From contig MPDE01000014.1 in the NCBI GenBank assembly GCA_001874335.1, forward strand, positions 1-64,000: a stretch of 64,000 nucleotides of DNA, given 5' to 3'. A program made the translations under genes and the position numbers. The DNA comes from Bacteroidetes bacterium MedPE-SWsnd-G2. GTDB lineage: Bacteria > Bacteroidota > Bacteroidia > Flavobacteriales > Flavobacteriaceae. Every line of letters begins with the position of its first letter. Position 1 is the first letter of the stretch. Positions 53,390 to 63,018 of the stretch are shown piece by piece. The notes below the pieces were generated by a model that saw nothing but the letters and a program-made list of their open reading frames with translations, was not told the DNA's origin and did no database searches.

Positions 53390-54703
53390 TTATTTAGTTT
53401 CTATTCGTAGGGCATTTAATGCTTCATACACTGCGCTATGACTAACTGGGTTGGTTTTGAAATGAGAAATAAGTGTTTCCTTTTCTTTAGTATTGGCTTC
53501 AAACTGATTTAAAATATTCATCAAATGCATTTTCATATGCCCTTGTTGTATACCTGTAGTCGTTAATGATCTTAAAGCAGCAAAATTTTGAGCCAAACCT
53601 GCTACAGCAACAATTTGCATCAGCTCTTTTGAAGATGGCTGGTGTAATAATTCTAAGCCCAGCTTCACCAAGGGATGTAATCCTGTTAGCCCACCAACGG
53701 TTCCTAATGCTAACGGAATTTCAATCCAAAATGTGAATACACCGTCTTTTATTTTGGCATGAGTTAAACTTCGGTATTTTCCTGTTCGTGATGCATAGGC
53801 GTGTATGCCAGCTTCAACAGCTCTAAAGTCATTTCCAGTAGCTAATACAACAGCATCAATACCATTCATTATACCCTTATTATGGGTTACAGCTCTAAAA
53901 GGTTCAACTTCTGCAATTTTTACCGCTTGAATAAATTTGTTTGCAAACTCTTCTCCAGGAATATTGGGGTTATCACTAAGCTCAGAAACCTTGCAGCTCA
54001 CCTCTGCACGCACCAAACAATCTGGAACATAATTAGAAAGAATACTCATTACTACTTCAATTGACGAAATCGATTCGTCTTCTGCAGCCAAACGTTTAAG
54101 TGTTGTAGCGAATTGCTCCAAACAAGAGTTAATGAAGTTTGCGCCCATGGCATCTAACGTCTCAAAAGTGGCATGTAATTGAAAGTAGTTATCTAAAGCA
54201 TAAGATTTATCTTTTAGTTCAATATCCAGAATACCACCACCTCTCGCTTCCATATTCTTGGTTATTGGCTTAGCATCTTCAATAAATATTGATTTATTAG
54301 TTTGGAAAAATGAATTCAATGTTTCAAAATCACCATCGTACATAAAATGCACATGCCCAATTTTTGTGGTAGAAAGCACTTTGGCTTTAAATCCGCCTTT
54401 GTCTTGCCAGAATTTTGCGGCTTTACTTGCGGCAGCAACAACCGAGCTTTCTTCAATAGCCATTGGTATAGTGTAAATCTTGTCATTGATTACAAAATTT
54501 GGCGCTACACCCAGTGGTAGATAGTAATTAGTAATGGTGTTTTCAATGAATTCGTCATGCAATTGCTGCAACTTTTCATTGGTGTTCCAATACTGAGTTA
54601 TGATATTTTTAGCATTTTCTTTATTGTGAAAATACGTCTCAACAATCCAATCAATTTTATTGTTTTTTGACAGTTTAGAAAACCCAGAAATACTTTTGCT
54701 CAT
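53390..54703 (-). CDS. mvaA: Class II hydroxymethylglutaryl-CoA reductase
   Basis: A 437-residue HMG-CoA reductase of the Pseudomonas mevalonii type. Catalytic residues line up: Glu84/Glu85 (AIEESSVVAAAS), Lys276 (HNKGIMNG), Asp292 (ATGNDFRA) and His389 (QQGHMKMH). Although the class is called degradative, with mvaD and mevalonate kinase elsewhere in the window it almost surely works in biosynthesis. A TATCTTTG -7 box lies upstream at 54724-54731. Confidence 0.95.
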   Translation of the reverse strand: MSKSISGFSKLSKNNKIDWIVETYFHNKENAKNIITQYWNTNEKLQQLHDEFIENTITNYYLPLGVAPNFVINDKIYTIPMAIEESSVVAAASKAAKFWQDKGGFKAKVLSTTKIGHVHFMYDGDFETLNSFFQTNKSIFIEDAKPITKNMEARGGGILDIELKDKSYALDNYFQLHATFETLDAMGANFINSCLEQFATTLKRLAAEDESISSIEVVMSILSNYVPDCLVRAEVSCKVSELSDNPNIPGEEFANKFIQAVKIAEVEPFRAVTHNKGIMNGIDAVVLATGNDFRAVEAGIHAYASRTGKYRSLTHAKIKDGVFTFWIEIPLALGTVGGLTGLHPLVKLGLELLHQPSSKELMQIVAVAGLAQNFAALRSLTTTGIQQGHMKMHLMNILNQFEANTKEKETLISHFKTNPVSHSAVYEALNALRIETK

Positions 54704-54723
54704 TCTTTAAAAATTTGATGTAA

Positions 54724-54731
54724 CAAAGATA
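54724..54731 (-). promoter_or_regulatory. Putative -7 promoter box of mvaA
   Basis: On the minus strand the bases read TATCTTTG, an exact TAnnTTTG match, 20 bases before the mvaA start. No good TTG was seen 19-20 bases upstream. Confidence 0.5.
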
Positions 54732-54822
54732 GTGTTCTTGATAAGAATATTTTCTTACGATTGCCAATATTCGCTATTAAACTGTTAAGAGTAGGGCGTA
54801 ATTGCATAATTTTTAGTAAACT

Positions 54823-54840
54823 TGACAACATTTTGTCAAA
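54823..54840. promoter_or_regulatory. Inverted repeat upstream of the dipeptidyl peptidase
   Basis: A perfect 6-base inverted repeat, TTGACA (54823-54828) and TGTCAA (54835-54840) with a 6-base spacer, lies 11 bases before the ATG at 54852. The spacing and position suggest a possible protein-binding site; no direct support is available. Confidence 0.3.
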
Positions 54841-54851
54841 AATTTACCTTA

Positions 54852-57083
54852 ATGCAATATTTAAAATATTTTGTAGTTGCACTCCTCTTTGCAACCACCT
54901 CGTTATCAGCTCAAAACAAAAACATAACTTTAGAAGAAATTTGGTCAGGATCGTTTAGAACAGAACGTTTACAATCACTTCATTCCTTAAAAAATGGTCA
55001 GCAGTATGCGGTCTTAAATTTTAATCGAGCTTCTGGGGTATCAACAATAGATATTTTTGATTATAAAACACTTAAAAAAGTTGAGACTATAGTGTCTTCT
55101 GGTGATTTGGCATCGGTTCCTAGTTTTAGAGATTATACGTTTAGCGATGACGAATCAAAAGTACTATTGACTGTCGAGAGTCAACCAATTTACCGTAGAT
55201 CGTCTTTAGGGAAGTTTGTGGTATACGATAGGGCTTCAAAACAAGTGACTTTGGTGTCTGAAGACAAAATTCAAGAACCAACATTTTCTCCTGATGGAAC
55301 CAAAGTGGCTTATGGTAAATCTAATAACCTTTTTGTATTTGATTTAGCCACTAATAAAACAACTCAGCTTACATTTGATGGGAAGTTTAATGAGATAATT
55401 AATGGTATAACCGACTGGGTTTACGAAGAAGAATTTAGTTTTGTTAGAGCATTTGAATGGAATGCTGACGGCACTAAAATTGCATACATAAGATTTGATG
55501 AAACTAAGGTGCCAGAATTCTCAATGGACATTTATGGTTCTAAATTATACCAAACACAACAGGTGTTTAAATACCCTAAAGCCGGTGAGGAAAATGCTGT
55601 TGTTTCACTTCATGTTTATGATGTAAAGACAAATTCATCAAATGAAGTAAAAGTAAGTAAGAACTATTCAGACTTTTACATTCCGAGAATTAAATGGACC
55701 AAGGAAGCCGATTTATTAAGTGCACAATATTTAAACAGACATCAAAACGAATTAGACTTATGGATTATTGATGCCAGTTCTAATTCAACTCAATTGGTGT
55801 TAGAAGAAAAAGATGCTGCCTATGTTGACGTGACTTTTGATCTTACATTTTTAAATGACAATAGCTTTATTTGGACTAGTGAGTTGAGCGGATTTAATCA
55901 TATTTTTCACTATGACATTACTGGAAAATTAATCAATCAAATTACTAAAGGAAACTGGGAAGTCACTAATTATTACGGTTACGAGCCTAAATCTAAAACT
56001 ATTTATTACCAATCTGTAGAAAACGGATCTATAAATAGAGATGTGTATAGTATCGGACTTTCAGGAAAAAATAAAAAACGTTTAACGACGAGAGAAGGAA
56101 CAAGTCGAGCGGCTTTTAGTGCCGATTTTTCATATTTTATTAATACATTTTCAAGCGCAACAACGCCACCAGAATACACCTTAAACAGTGCAAAAACTGG
56201 TAAAATGATTAAGAGCATAAAGGATAATGATAAACTTGCTCAAAAATTATTGGATTATAAAACCTCTAAAAAAGAGTTTAGCACAATCAATGTTAATGGA
56301 AACGATTTGAATATGTGGATGATCAAACCCTCTAATTTCGATTCAAATAAAAAATATCCATTGTTTATGACTCAATATTCTGGTCCAGGTTCACAAAGTG
56401 TATCTAATTCTTGGAATGGGTCTAACGATTATTGGTATCAACATTTAGCTCAAGAAGGCTATGTTGTAGTATGTATTGATGGTCGTGGTACTGGTTTTAA
56501 AGGTGCAGAGTTTAAAAAGGTTACTCAAAAAGAATTGGGGAAATACGAATTAGAAGATCAAATTCAAGCTGCAAAACAATTAGGAGAATTAGCGTATATT
56601 GATGCGGATAAAATTGGAATCTGGGGTTGGAGCTTTGGTGGATTTATGAGTAGTAATGCGCTTTTTAAAGGAAATGATGTGTTTTCAATGGCTATTGCTG
56701 TTGCTCCTGTGACGAGCTGGAGGTATTATGATACGGTTTACACCGAAAGATATATGACCACACCACAAGAAAATCCGTCAGGTTATGATGAGAATTCTCC
56801 AATAAATCATGTCAATAAATTAAAAGGAGACTTTTTATTAGTACATGGTTCGGCAGATGATAATGTGCATTTACAAAACACTATGGCAATGGTTGAGGCA
56901 TTAATTCAGGCAGATAAACAGTTTGAATGGATGATTTACCCAGATGATAATCATGGTATTTACGGTGGTAATACAAGATTGCACCTGTATAAAAAGATGA
57001 CTAATTTTATTCATGATAAATTAGGCACAGAAAGAGAGGCTGTTCAAGCCAATGAAAAGGAAGAAGTGAAAATTAAAGGATAA
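54852..57083 (+). CDS. Dipeptidyl-peptidase IV-type S9 peptidase
   Basis: A 743-residue exported serine peptidase. Signal peptide (ATTSLSAQ), beta-propeller to about residue 470, alpha/beta-hydrolase after that. The catalytic triad is Ser594 (GWSFGGF), Asp669 (SADDNVH) and His701 (DDNHGIY). The DPP-IV Glu pair is in WVYEEEFS. It removes X-Pro or X-Ala dipeptides. I chose the ATG at 54852 because the open frame from 54822 would add a tail before the signal peptide. It is 21 bases upstream of the first peptide transporter. Confidence 0.94.
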   Translation: MQYLKYFVVALLFATTSLSAQNKNITLEEIWSGSFRTERLQSLHSLKNGQQYAVLNFNRASGVSTIDIFDYKTLKKVETIVSSGDLASVPSFRDYTFSDDESKVLLTVESQPIYRRSSLGKFVVYDRASKQVTLVSEDKIQEPTFSPDGTKVAYGKSNNLFVFDLATNKTTQLTFDGKFNEIINGITDWVYEEEFSFVRAFEWNADGTKIAYIRFDETKVPEFSMDIYGSKLYQTQQVFKYPKAGEENAVVSLHVYDVKTNSSNEVKVSKNYSDFYIPRIKWTKEADLLSAQYLNRHQNELDLWIIDASSNSTQLVLEEKDAAYVDVTFDLTFLNDNSFIWTSELSGFNHIFHYDITGKLINQITKGNWEVTNYYGYEPKSKTIYYQSVENGSINRDVYSIGLSGKNKKRLTTREGTSRAAFSADFSYFINTFSSATTPPEYTLNSAKTGKMIKSIKDNDKLAQKLLDYKTSKKEFSTINVNGNDLNMWMIKPSNFDSNKKYPLFMTQYSGPGSQSVSNSWNGSNDYWYQHLAQEGYVVVCIDGRGTGFKGAEFKKVTQKELGKYELEDQIQAAKQLGELAYIDADKIGIWGWSFGGFMSSNALFKGNDVFSMAIAVAPVTSWRYYDTVYTERYMTTPQENPSGYDENSPINHVNKLKGDFLLVHGSADDNVHLQNTMAMVEALIQADKQFEWMIYPDDNHGIYGGNTRLHLYKKMTNFIHDKLGTEREAVQANEKEEVKIKG

Positions 57084-57104
57084 ACTAACTAACTTAATTA
57101 ATAT

Positions 57105-58484
57105 ATGTCAACAGCAGTAAAACAAGAGGAATTTTTTGGGCACCCAAAAGGGTTATTTGTGTTATTTTTTACAGAAATGTGGGAACGTTTTTCCTATTAT
57201 GGAATGCGCGCAATTTTGGTATTGTATTTAGTAGCACAAACAGATACTTCAAATGCTGGTTTAGGTTGGACCAACGTTGAGGCATTATCACTTTACGGAT
57301 GGTATACCATGTTGGTATATGTAGCTTCTATTCCTGGAGGTTGGATTGCAGATAAGTTTTTAGGGCAGAAAAAATCGGTTTTATACGGTGGTATTTTATT
57401 GGTTGCAGGACATAGCGTATTGGCCATTGAGCAAATGTGGGCCTTTTATAGTGGTCTTGGTTTAATCATTGCCGGAGTAGGAATGTTAAAACCAAATATT
57501 TCTACCATGGTAGGAGGATTGTATAAGCAAGGTGATATTAGAAGAGATAAAGGGTTTACAATTTTTTATATCGGAATTAATGTAGGTGCATTTTTATCGA
57601 GTTTAATTGTAGGTTATGTCGGTGAGGTTCATGGATGGCATTACGGATTTGGTCTAGCGGGTATTGGTATGGCATTGGGTTTAATCCAATATGTTATAGG
57701 TCAAAAACATTTGGCATCTGTTGGAGGGTTTTTAGGTGAATCTAAAGATGAAGCAGACAAGGAATTAATGAATAAACCACTAACCAAAATTGAAAAAGAT
57801 AGAGTAGTAGTATTATTTATTTCATTTTTATTGGTAATCGTGTTCTGGGGGGCATTTGAGCAAGCTGGTGGTTTAATGAATATTTATGCAATGGAAAACA
57901 CGAACAGAATGTTGTTAGGTTGGGAAGTTCCAGCATCTTGGTTCCAATCGTTAAATGCAATGTTTATTATCCTTTTAGGGACTTCTGTTGCTGGTTTTTG
58001 GGCAAGTAGAAAATTAAAAGGAAAAGTTTCTACCTCTCTTTATAAAATGATCATTGGTTTGATAATAATGGGAACAGGTTTCTTCTTTATGTCAGCAGCT
58101 TCTACTCAATTTGAAAGTACTGGTTCTTCTGCTATGTACTGGTTAGTATTAGCATATTTATTTCATACTGTTGGAGAGCTTTGTATTTCTCCTGTAGCAT
58201 TGTCTTATATTACAAAATTAGCTCCTGTAAAATATGCATCTTTAATGATGGGTGTGTATTTTGCCATGACTGGTTTCGGAAATAAATTAGCAGGACTTTT
58301 AGGGGAATCTGCTTCGGAATTAGGAGAATTTAAAATCTTTACAGGAATAGCAATATTCTGCGTGATTTTCGGTGTTCTTGTATTGTCTCTTCGAGGTAGG
58401 TTAGAACGCTTAACACATGGTGCAGAGGACAACGAAGGAACAATAAACGAAGAAGCTGAAGGCTTTGAATTAGCTGACAATTAA
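57105..58484 (+). CDS. POT-family proton-coupled peptide transporter (copy 1)
   Basis: A 459-residue MFS/PTR2 transporter with about 12 helices. Motifs are GLFVLFFTEMWERFSYYGMR (the ExxER peptide-proton motif), the FYIGINVGAF loop and FWGAFEQAGG. It would take up di/tripeptides, fitting the secreted DPP-IV 21 bases upstream. A 26-base tract at 57162-57187 is identical in copy 2. Confidence 0.95.
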   Translation: MSTAVKQEEFFGHPKGLFVLFFTEMWERFSYYGMRAILVLYLVAQTDTSNAGLGWTNVEALSLYGWYTMLVYVASIPGGWIADKFLGQKKSVLYGGILLVAGHSVLAIEQMWAFYSGLGLIIAGVGMLKPNISTMVGGLYKQGDIRRDKGFTIFYIGINVGAFLSSLIVGYVGEVHGWHYGFGLAGIGMALGLIQYVIGQKHLASVGGFLGESKDEADKELMNKPLTKIEKDRVVVLFISFLLVIVFWGAFEQAGGLMNIYAMENTNRMLLGWEVPASWFQSLNAMFIILLGTSVAGFWASRKLKGKVSTSLYKMIIGLIIMGTGFFFMSAASTQFESTGSSAMYWLVLAYLFHTVGELCISPVALSYITKLAPVKYASLMMGVYFAMTGFGNKLAGLLGESASELGEFKIFTGIAIFCVIFGVLVLSLRGRLERLTHGAEDNEGTINEEAEGFELADN

Positions 58485-58535
58485 TAGTTACCATTTATTA
58501 AGTCAGAAATTTAAATTACAAAACTTTTATATTTT

Positions 58536-60314
58536 ATGAATACTGATATTCAGAACCTTTTTAAGGACAAGGTACTTGGTCATCCTGCGGGCCTATTTGT
58601 TTTATTTTTTACAGAAATGTGGGAACGATTTTCGTTCTATGGAATGCGAGTTCTATTAGTGAACTTCTTGACTATGGCGGCAGTTGGTTCAAACCCAGGA
58701 TGGGGATGGTCTGCTGAAAACGCTACGGCCTTGTTTGGTACTTATGCCATGTTATTATATATCACTCCAATTGTTGGAGGGGTAATAGCAGATAAAATTA
58801 CGGGTTACCGTTGGGCCGTTATAATTGGGTCTATTATTATGGCTTTAGGACACGCGTCTATGGCATTAGAAACCGAGTTTTCTCTCTATTTAGGATTGGC
58901 CTTGTTAGTTATTGGTACAGGGTTTTTTAAACCAAACATTACGTCTATTATTTCAGAAATGTACAAGGAGAATCCTGAGAAAAAAGATGGTGCCTATACC
59001 ATTTTCTACATGGGAGTAAATGCCGGTGCATTCTTCGGGATGATGCTTTGTGGTTATTTAGCTGAAAAAGTAGGATGGGCTTACGGATTTGGTTTAGCCG
59101 GAATCTTTATGTTGTTAGGAACATTACAGTTTGCGTTCTCCGGAAAATTATTCGGACAAATTGGAGCTAAGCCTTCAAAAGAATACGAAGTAGAGTTGCC
59201 TCAAGATATTAACGAAAAACATGCCGTAGATAGATCTGAAGAAAAAGACGTTGAAAAAGAAAATCCATTTACAGTTTTAGATAAAGTTTTAATCGTAATA
59301 TCGGCCGTTATTGGTTTAGGATATGCTATTAACGATCCAATGTCTAAAATTGCAGGAATAGATATGTTTTCTGCTTTTGAAATGGCTGGTTTAGACGGTC
59401 AATATGTTGCTGTATTGGTCGCGTTGGCATTGTTTTTATACCTTGTTATAGGTAGAATAATGAGATATACCGTAGTTGTAAGGGATAGAATGTTTGCATT
59501 TATCATTTTTGCATTTTTCACGGTTTTCTTTTGGATGTGTTTTGAACAAGGGGCATCATCATTAGTATTGTTTGCAAGAGATAATGTAGACAGAGTATTA
59601 ACCGGAGATTCTGCCTTAATATTTAATGTGATTAATTCATTATTAACGGTTATTCCATTACTAATTATTACTTATGTTCTTTATGTGTTATGGAATAAAA
59701 CGTATAGTAAAATTCCATTGTCAAATGTTGTTCTTGTAGTGTGCTTTGCCTTAATGTGGGGTATTGTAATTTGGATGCTTAACAGAGAATTTGCTGCTGA
59801 TACATCTGAGATTACAGTGTCATGGTTTAGTATTTTAAATTCATTCTTTATCATTGTGTTTGCTTCTATGTTCTCAAAATGGTGGGAGTCTAAGTACAAC
59901 CCGACTGCAGCAAATAAATATGCCTTTGGTTTAATTATCATGGCTATTGGATTTGGCTTACTTGCATTTGGATCTTACGGCATTCACGAGGGTGTGAAAG
60001 TAAGTATGATGTGGTTAATATTTGCCTATTTATTCCATACCCTTGGAGAGCTTTGCTTATCTCCTGTAGGTCTTTCATATGTTAGTAAATTAGTACCAGC
60101 ACGAATGATTGCCTTAATGTTTGGTATGTGGTACTTGGCTATTGCTATTGGTAATAAATTGGCTGCAGTATTAGGTGGGCAAATTGAGAATATTACCAAA
60201 GAATACAGTTTATCTACCTTCTTTTTAATATTCACGATTGTTCCTGTAATTGCCGGACTTGTAATTATGGCTCTTAATCCAGCCTTAAAGAAATTAATGC
60301 ACGGTGTAAAATAA
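58536..60314 (+). CDS. POT-family proton-coupled peptide transporter (copy 2)
   Basis: A 592-residue paralogue of the preceding transporter with the same EMWERFSFYGMR and FYMGVNAGAF motifs. It is about 130 residues longer because of an insert near residues 215-265 and additional central helices. Copies differ clearly except in conserved motifs, so the duplication is not recent. It follows copy 1 by 51 bases. Confidence 0.95.
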   Translation: MNTDIQNLFKDKVLGHPAGLFVLFFTEMWERFSFYGMRVLLVNFLTMAAVGSNPGWGWSAENATALFGTYAMLLYITPIVGGVIADKITGYRWAVIIGSIIMALGHASMALETEFSLYLGLALLVIGTGFFKPNITSIISEMYKENPEKKDGAYTIFYMGVNAGAFFGMMLCGYLAEKVGWAYGFGLAGIFMLLGTLQFAFSGKLFGQIGAKPSKEYEVELPQDINEKHAVDRSEEKDVEKENPFTVLDKVLIVISAVIGLGYAINDPMSKIAGIDMFSAFEMAGLDGQYVAVLVALALFLYLVIGRIMRYTVVVRDRMFAFIIFAFFTVFFWMCFEQGASSLVLFARDNVDRVLTGDSALIFNVINSLLTVIPLLIITYVLYVLWNKTYSKIPLSNVVLVVCFALMWGIVIWMLNREFAADTSEITVSWFSILNSFFIIVFASMFSKWWESKYNPTAANKYAFGLIIMAIGFGLLAFGSYGIHEGVKVSMMWLIFAYLFHTLGELCLSPVGLSYVSKLVPARMIALMFGMWYLAIAIGNKLAAVLGGQIENITKEYSLSTFFLIFTIVPVIAGLVIMALNPALKKLMHGVK

Positions 60315-60401
60315 CGGTAAATAGTAAGGGTTTATCCCTGAAATTACTGAGGCTTAAAAGATTTTAGTAAGTTTAAAGTATTAATTCGAACAAATACTAT
60401 T

Positions 60402-60953
60402 ATGAAAAAGATAATAACATTAGTGCTGTTTGCTGTATTTGTAAATAGTTATGCGCAACAAAATACGATCAATTGGGTGACTCTTGATGAGGCTATTAAA
60501 TTGCAAGCTAAATCACCAAAGAAAATAATGATGGATGTTTACACCAATTGGTGCGGTCCATGTAAGATGTTAGATAAAAACACCTTTCATAATCCTGACG
60601 TTGTAGATTATGTCAATAAAAACTTCTATGCTGTAAAGTTTAATGCAGAAGGGAATGATGTAATTAACTTTAAGGGTAACACATTTTCAAATTCGGGTTA
60701 TGACCCGGCGTTGGCAAATAGAAGAAATAGTGCCCATGAGTTTACAAGCTTTTTGAAGGTTAGAGCCTATCCAACAATTGTGTTTTTTGATGAAAACTTA
60801 GATGTTATTGCGCCTGTAAGAGGCTATCAAAAGCCACAACAGTTAGAATTATATTTAAAATTATTTAACTCAGATGATTATCAAAGTATGAGTACGCAAG
60901 AAGATTTTAATGCGTATTACAATTCTTTTACACCAACATTTAGAGGTAAATAA
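60402..60953 (+). CDS. Exported thioredoxin-family protein
   Basis: A 183-residue protein with signal peptide (VNSYAQ). The redox motif is WCGPC (NWCGPCKML) and the cis-Pro is in RAYPTIVFF, as in thioredoxins with a short C-terminal tail. It probably reduces or oxidises periplasmic cysteines. It is 87 bases after the second POT gene and ends 4 bases before the convergent comEC stop. Confidence 0.93.
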   Translation: MKKIITLVLFAVFVNSYAQQNTINWVTLDEAIKLQAKSPKKIMMDVYTNWCGPCKMLDKNTFHNPDVVDYVNKNFYAVKFNAEGNDVINFKGNTFSNSGYDPALANRRNSAHEFTSFLKVRAYPTIVFFDENLDVIAPVRGYQKPQQLELYLKLFNSDDYQSMSTQEDFNAYYNSFTPTFRGK

Positions 60954-60957
60954 CTAA

Positions 60958-62988
60958 TTAATAGTTTAAAATAAATGCTCCCTTTTCATAAGTGTTATGA
61001 AAAGGGACTTTTTTTTGCTTGCAACTTAATTCCCAGCGCTCTACAAAGCTTTTGTAGTTGCTTCCGTCAGATATAATAAGCTTGGGTTTAAATTGAGTTA
61101 ATAGTCGGTTTAAACTAATTTTAGGACTGTGCCTTAAAAGTATGATGTCAGGTTGTAAACCTTTGAAGTTATATATGGCCAAAGAGTCAATTACTAAAAG
61201 GTGTTGAGTTCCTAATTTATAAATGGGTTGAATGTCTTGTTCACATATATTACTAATCCCGTTTGAGATTTTATAGTCGTAGTAATTATTTTCACCCAAA
61301 AGTTCGGGATGGTTTGAATGACTTAATTGTAGATTGTAATTGTTTTTTAGTCCTAAAATAGAGGATTTGTACTTGTGAAAAATGACAAATTCTTGCTTCT
61401 GGTTTTGATTCAGCTCGTAAATCCAGATCAGTTGGCAAGAAATGATACAAATGCCTATTAATCGTAAGTTCGAAATAGATTTTGAAGTGATAGCGTGATA
61501 TATAGAAAATATTAAACCGTAAAGTCCGATGGTTTGAATCGGTGTTAGGTAGAGGTCTTTAATGATAAATGCTTCAAACTCGGAAACCCAGGTTACAAAT
61601 TGATTTAACCAGGAAATTATAGTCGAATAGATTTCAGCTATTGGGGGTGACAATAAATTGCATAACGCTAATCCAATGGTAAATATTCCTAAACCTAATA
61701 TTAGCCCTAAAACAGGTATAATAACCAAATTTGAAAGAAAGAATAGTCCAGGAAACTGATGGAAATATAATATTGAAATGGGAGCAACACCTGCTTGAGC
61801 TGCAAATGAAACGGCAAAAATACGCCAGGGATATCTTATAATTAAATACTTTGGACGCCATAGTGAGTTAATTAGAGGATAGATTGTTAATATCGAGATT
61901 ACAGCTAAATAACTCATTTGAAATCCGATATCAAATAGTGCTAATGGTTTGAAAAGCAATAACAATATTGCAGAAATGGCTAATGTGTTAAAAGTTTCGG
62001 AGGTTTTCTGAAAAAGATGGGCAAAGCTGAGCAATGAAAACATGAGTACAGCTCTTGTTACAGAAGCAGAGAAACCGGCGATAAGTGCAAACCCCCATAA
62101 TCCCAAGCTTGTTATAATTGCTATTAGTAATGGGCCATGTTTAAGTCGTTTAAGAGGTGATAAAAGCCTTAACAGTAATAAGGTAATGATTCCAACATGT
62201 AAACCTGAAACCGCTAAAATATGAACGGCTCCCGCTTTTGAGTAGGATTTATAAAGTTGGGGGTCTATGTCCTGCCTTTGACCTAATAGCAAAGCTGAAA
62301 TTATAGATAGCTCTTTTTCTTGGATCCCCGTTTTTTTAAGTGACAATACTATTTTTGATCTCAGGTTGTTGGCCATACCTGTAAATGATGGTTCCATTGG
62401 TTTTAGTGAGGAAATGGAGGTAGAGTCAGCAAATAATTGATGAGATATGTAATTGCGTTTTAAATAGGCTTTGTAGTTAAACTGGTTTGGATTAGATGGT
62501 GGGTTAATAGAATCTATTGATGTTATTACAAGATACAGTTGATCGGGAATGAGAAAATTTGTAGCGCTATCTTTCTGTTGATTTAGTAGCATGCTACCAG
62601 TGCATTTTTGAGAGTTAACGCCCAAAATATCAACGACATATTTCTCGTTAAAAGAGTTTGGCTTAAGTCGTTTTTGTACTTTAAACTGAATTGAATAAGT
62701 TTTAGAGAATTCACTTACTAAAGAAGTGTAGTGTTTTGGGCTCAAAACCGGATTATGAATTATCACCAGCCATACACCTAAGCAAACCAGCCATAAATAG
62801 CTCGTAATATTAAATATCGGGCTTTTATAACTGCCTTTTTTTATAAAGAAAGTTGTTGCTACCAGTAGGCTCAATGAAGCAAAACCGGTTGTAACTATAG
62901 TAATAGAACATTGAAAATTGTATCCAATTAAAATGCCTAAACATAGTAGTAAACAAAACTTGATACTAAAAAACTGAAGTAGCCTCAC
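60958..62988 (-). CDS. comEC: ComEC/Rec2-family DNA-uptake membrane protein
   Basis: A 676-residue protein starting at GTG (62988). An N-terminal DUF4131-like domain with two early helices is followed by the Competence domain (GAVHILAVSGLHVGI, SVTRAVLMF) with many helices. The C-terminal about 160 residues resemble the metallo-beta-lactamase position but keep no HxHxDH cluster (LLRHSPKISLNRLL only), so the nuclease-like part is absent or degenerate. Length fits short Bacteroidota ComEC. The stop is followed by the thioredoxin terminator. Confidence 0.88.
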   Translation of the reverse strand: MRLLQFFSIKFCLLLCLGILIGYNFQCSITIVTTGFASLSLLVATTFFIKKGSYKSPIFNITSYLWLVCLGVWLVIIHNPVLSPKHYTSLVSEFSKTYSIQFKVQKRLKPNSFNEKYVVDILGVNSQKCTGSMLLNQQKDSATNFLIPDQLYLVITSIDSINPPSNPNQFNYKAYLKRNYISHQLFADSTSISSLKPMEPSFTGMANNLRSKIVLSLKKTGIQEKELSIISALLLGQRQDIDPQLYKSYSKAGAVHILAVSGLHVGIITLLLLRLLSPLKRLKHGPLLIAIITSLGLWGFALIAGFSASVTRAVLMFSLLSFAHLFQKTSETFNTLAISAILLLLFKPLALFDIGFQMSYLAVISILTIYPLINSLWRPKYLIIRYPWRIFAVSFAAQAGVAPISILYFHQFPGLFFLSNLVIIPVLGLILGLGIFTIGLALCNLLSPPIAEIYSTIISWLNQFVTWVSEFEAFIIKDLYLTPIQTIGLYGLIFSIYHAITSKSISNLRLIGICIISCQLIWIYELNQNQKQEFVIFHKYKSSILGLKNNYNLQLSHSNHPELLGENNYYDYKISNGISNICEQDIQPIYKLGTQHLLVIDSLAIYNFKGLQPDIILLRHSPKISLNRLLTQFKPKLIISDGSNYKSFVERWELSCKQKKVPFHNTYEKGAFILNY
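60980..61016 (+). terminator. Rho-independent terminator inside the comEC 3' end
   Basis: A perfect 12-base-pair stem (CCCTTTTCATAA at 60980-60991, TTATGAAAAGGG at 60995-61006) with a 3-base loop is followed by ACTTTTTTTT. It ends the thioredoxin transcript and, at the same time, encodes the last residues of the opposing ComEC frame. Confidence 0.85.
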
Positions 62989-63018
62989 AAAACGTAAGTT
63001 ACTAAAATTCAGTCAATT

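Noticed and set aside
54761-54958. Small open frame in the mvaA/DPP-IV intergenic region
   Set aside because: It overlaps the DPP-IV gene in another frame, has no family features, and spans promoter sequence.
60327-60339. AGGG/CCCT inverted repeat between the second POT gene and the thioredoxin gene
   Set aside because: Only a 4-base stem without T tract; no function supported.
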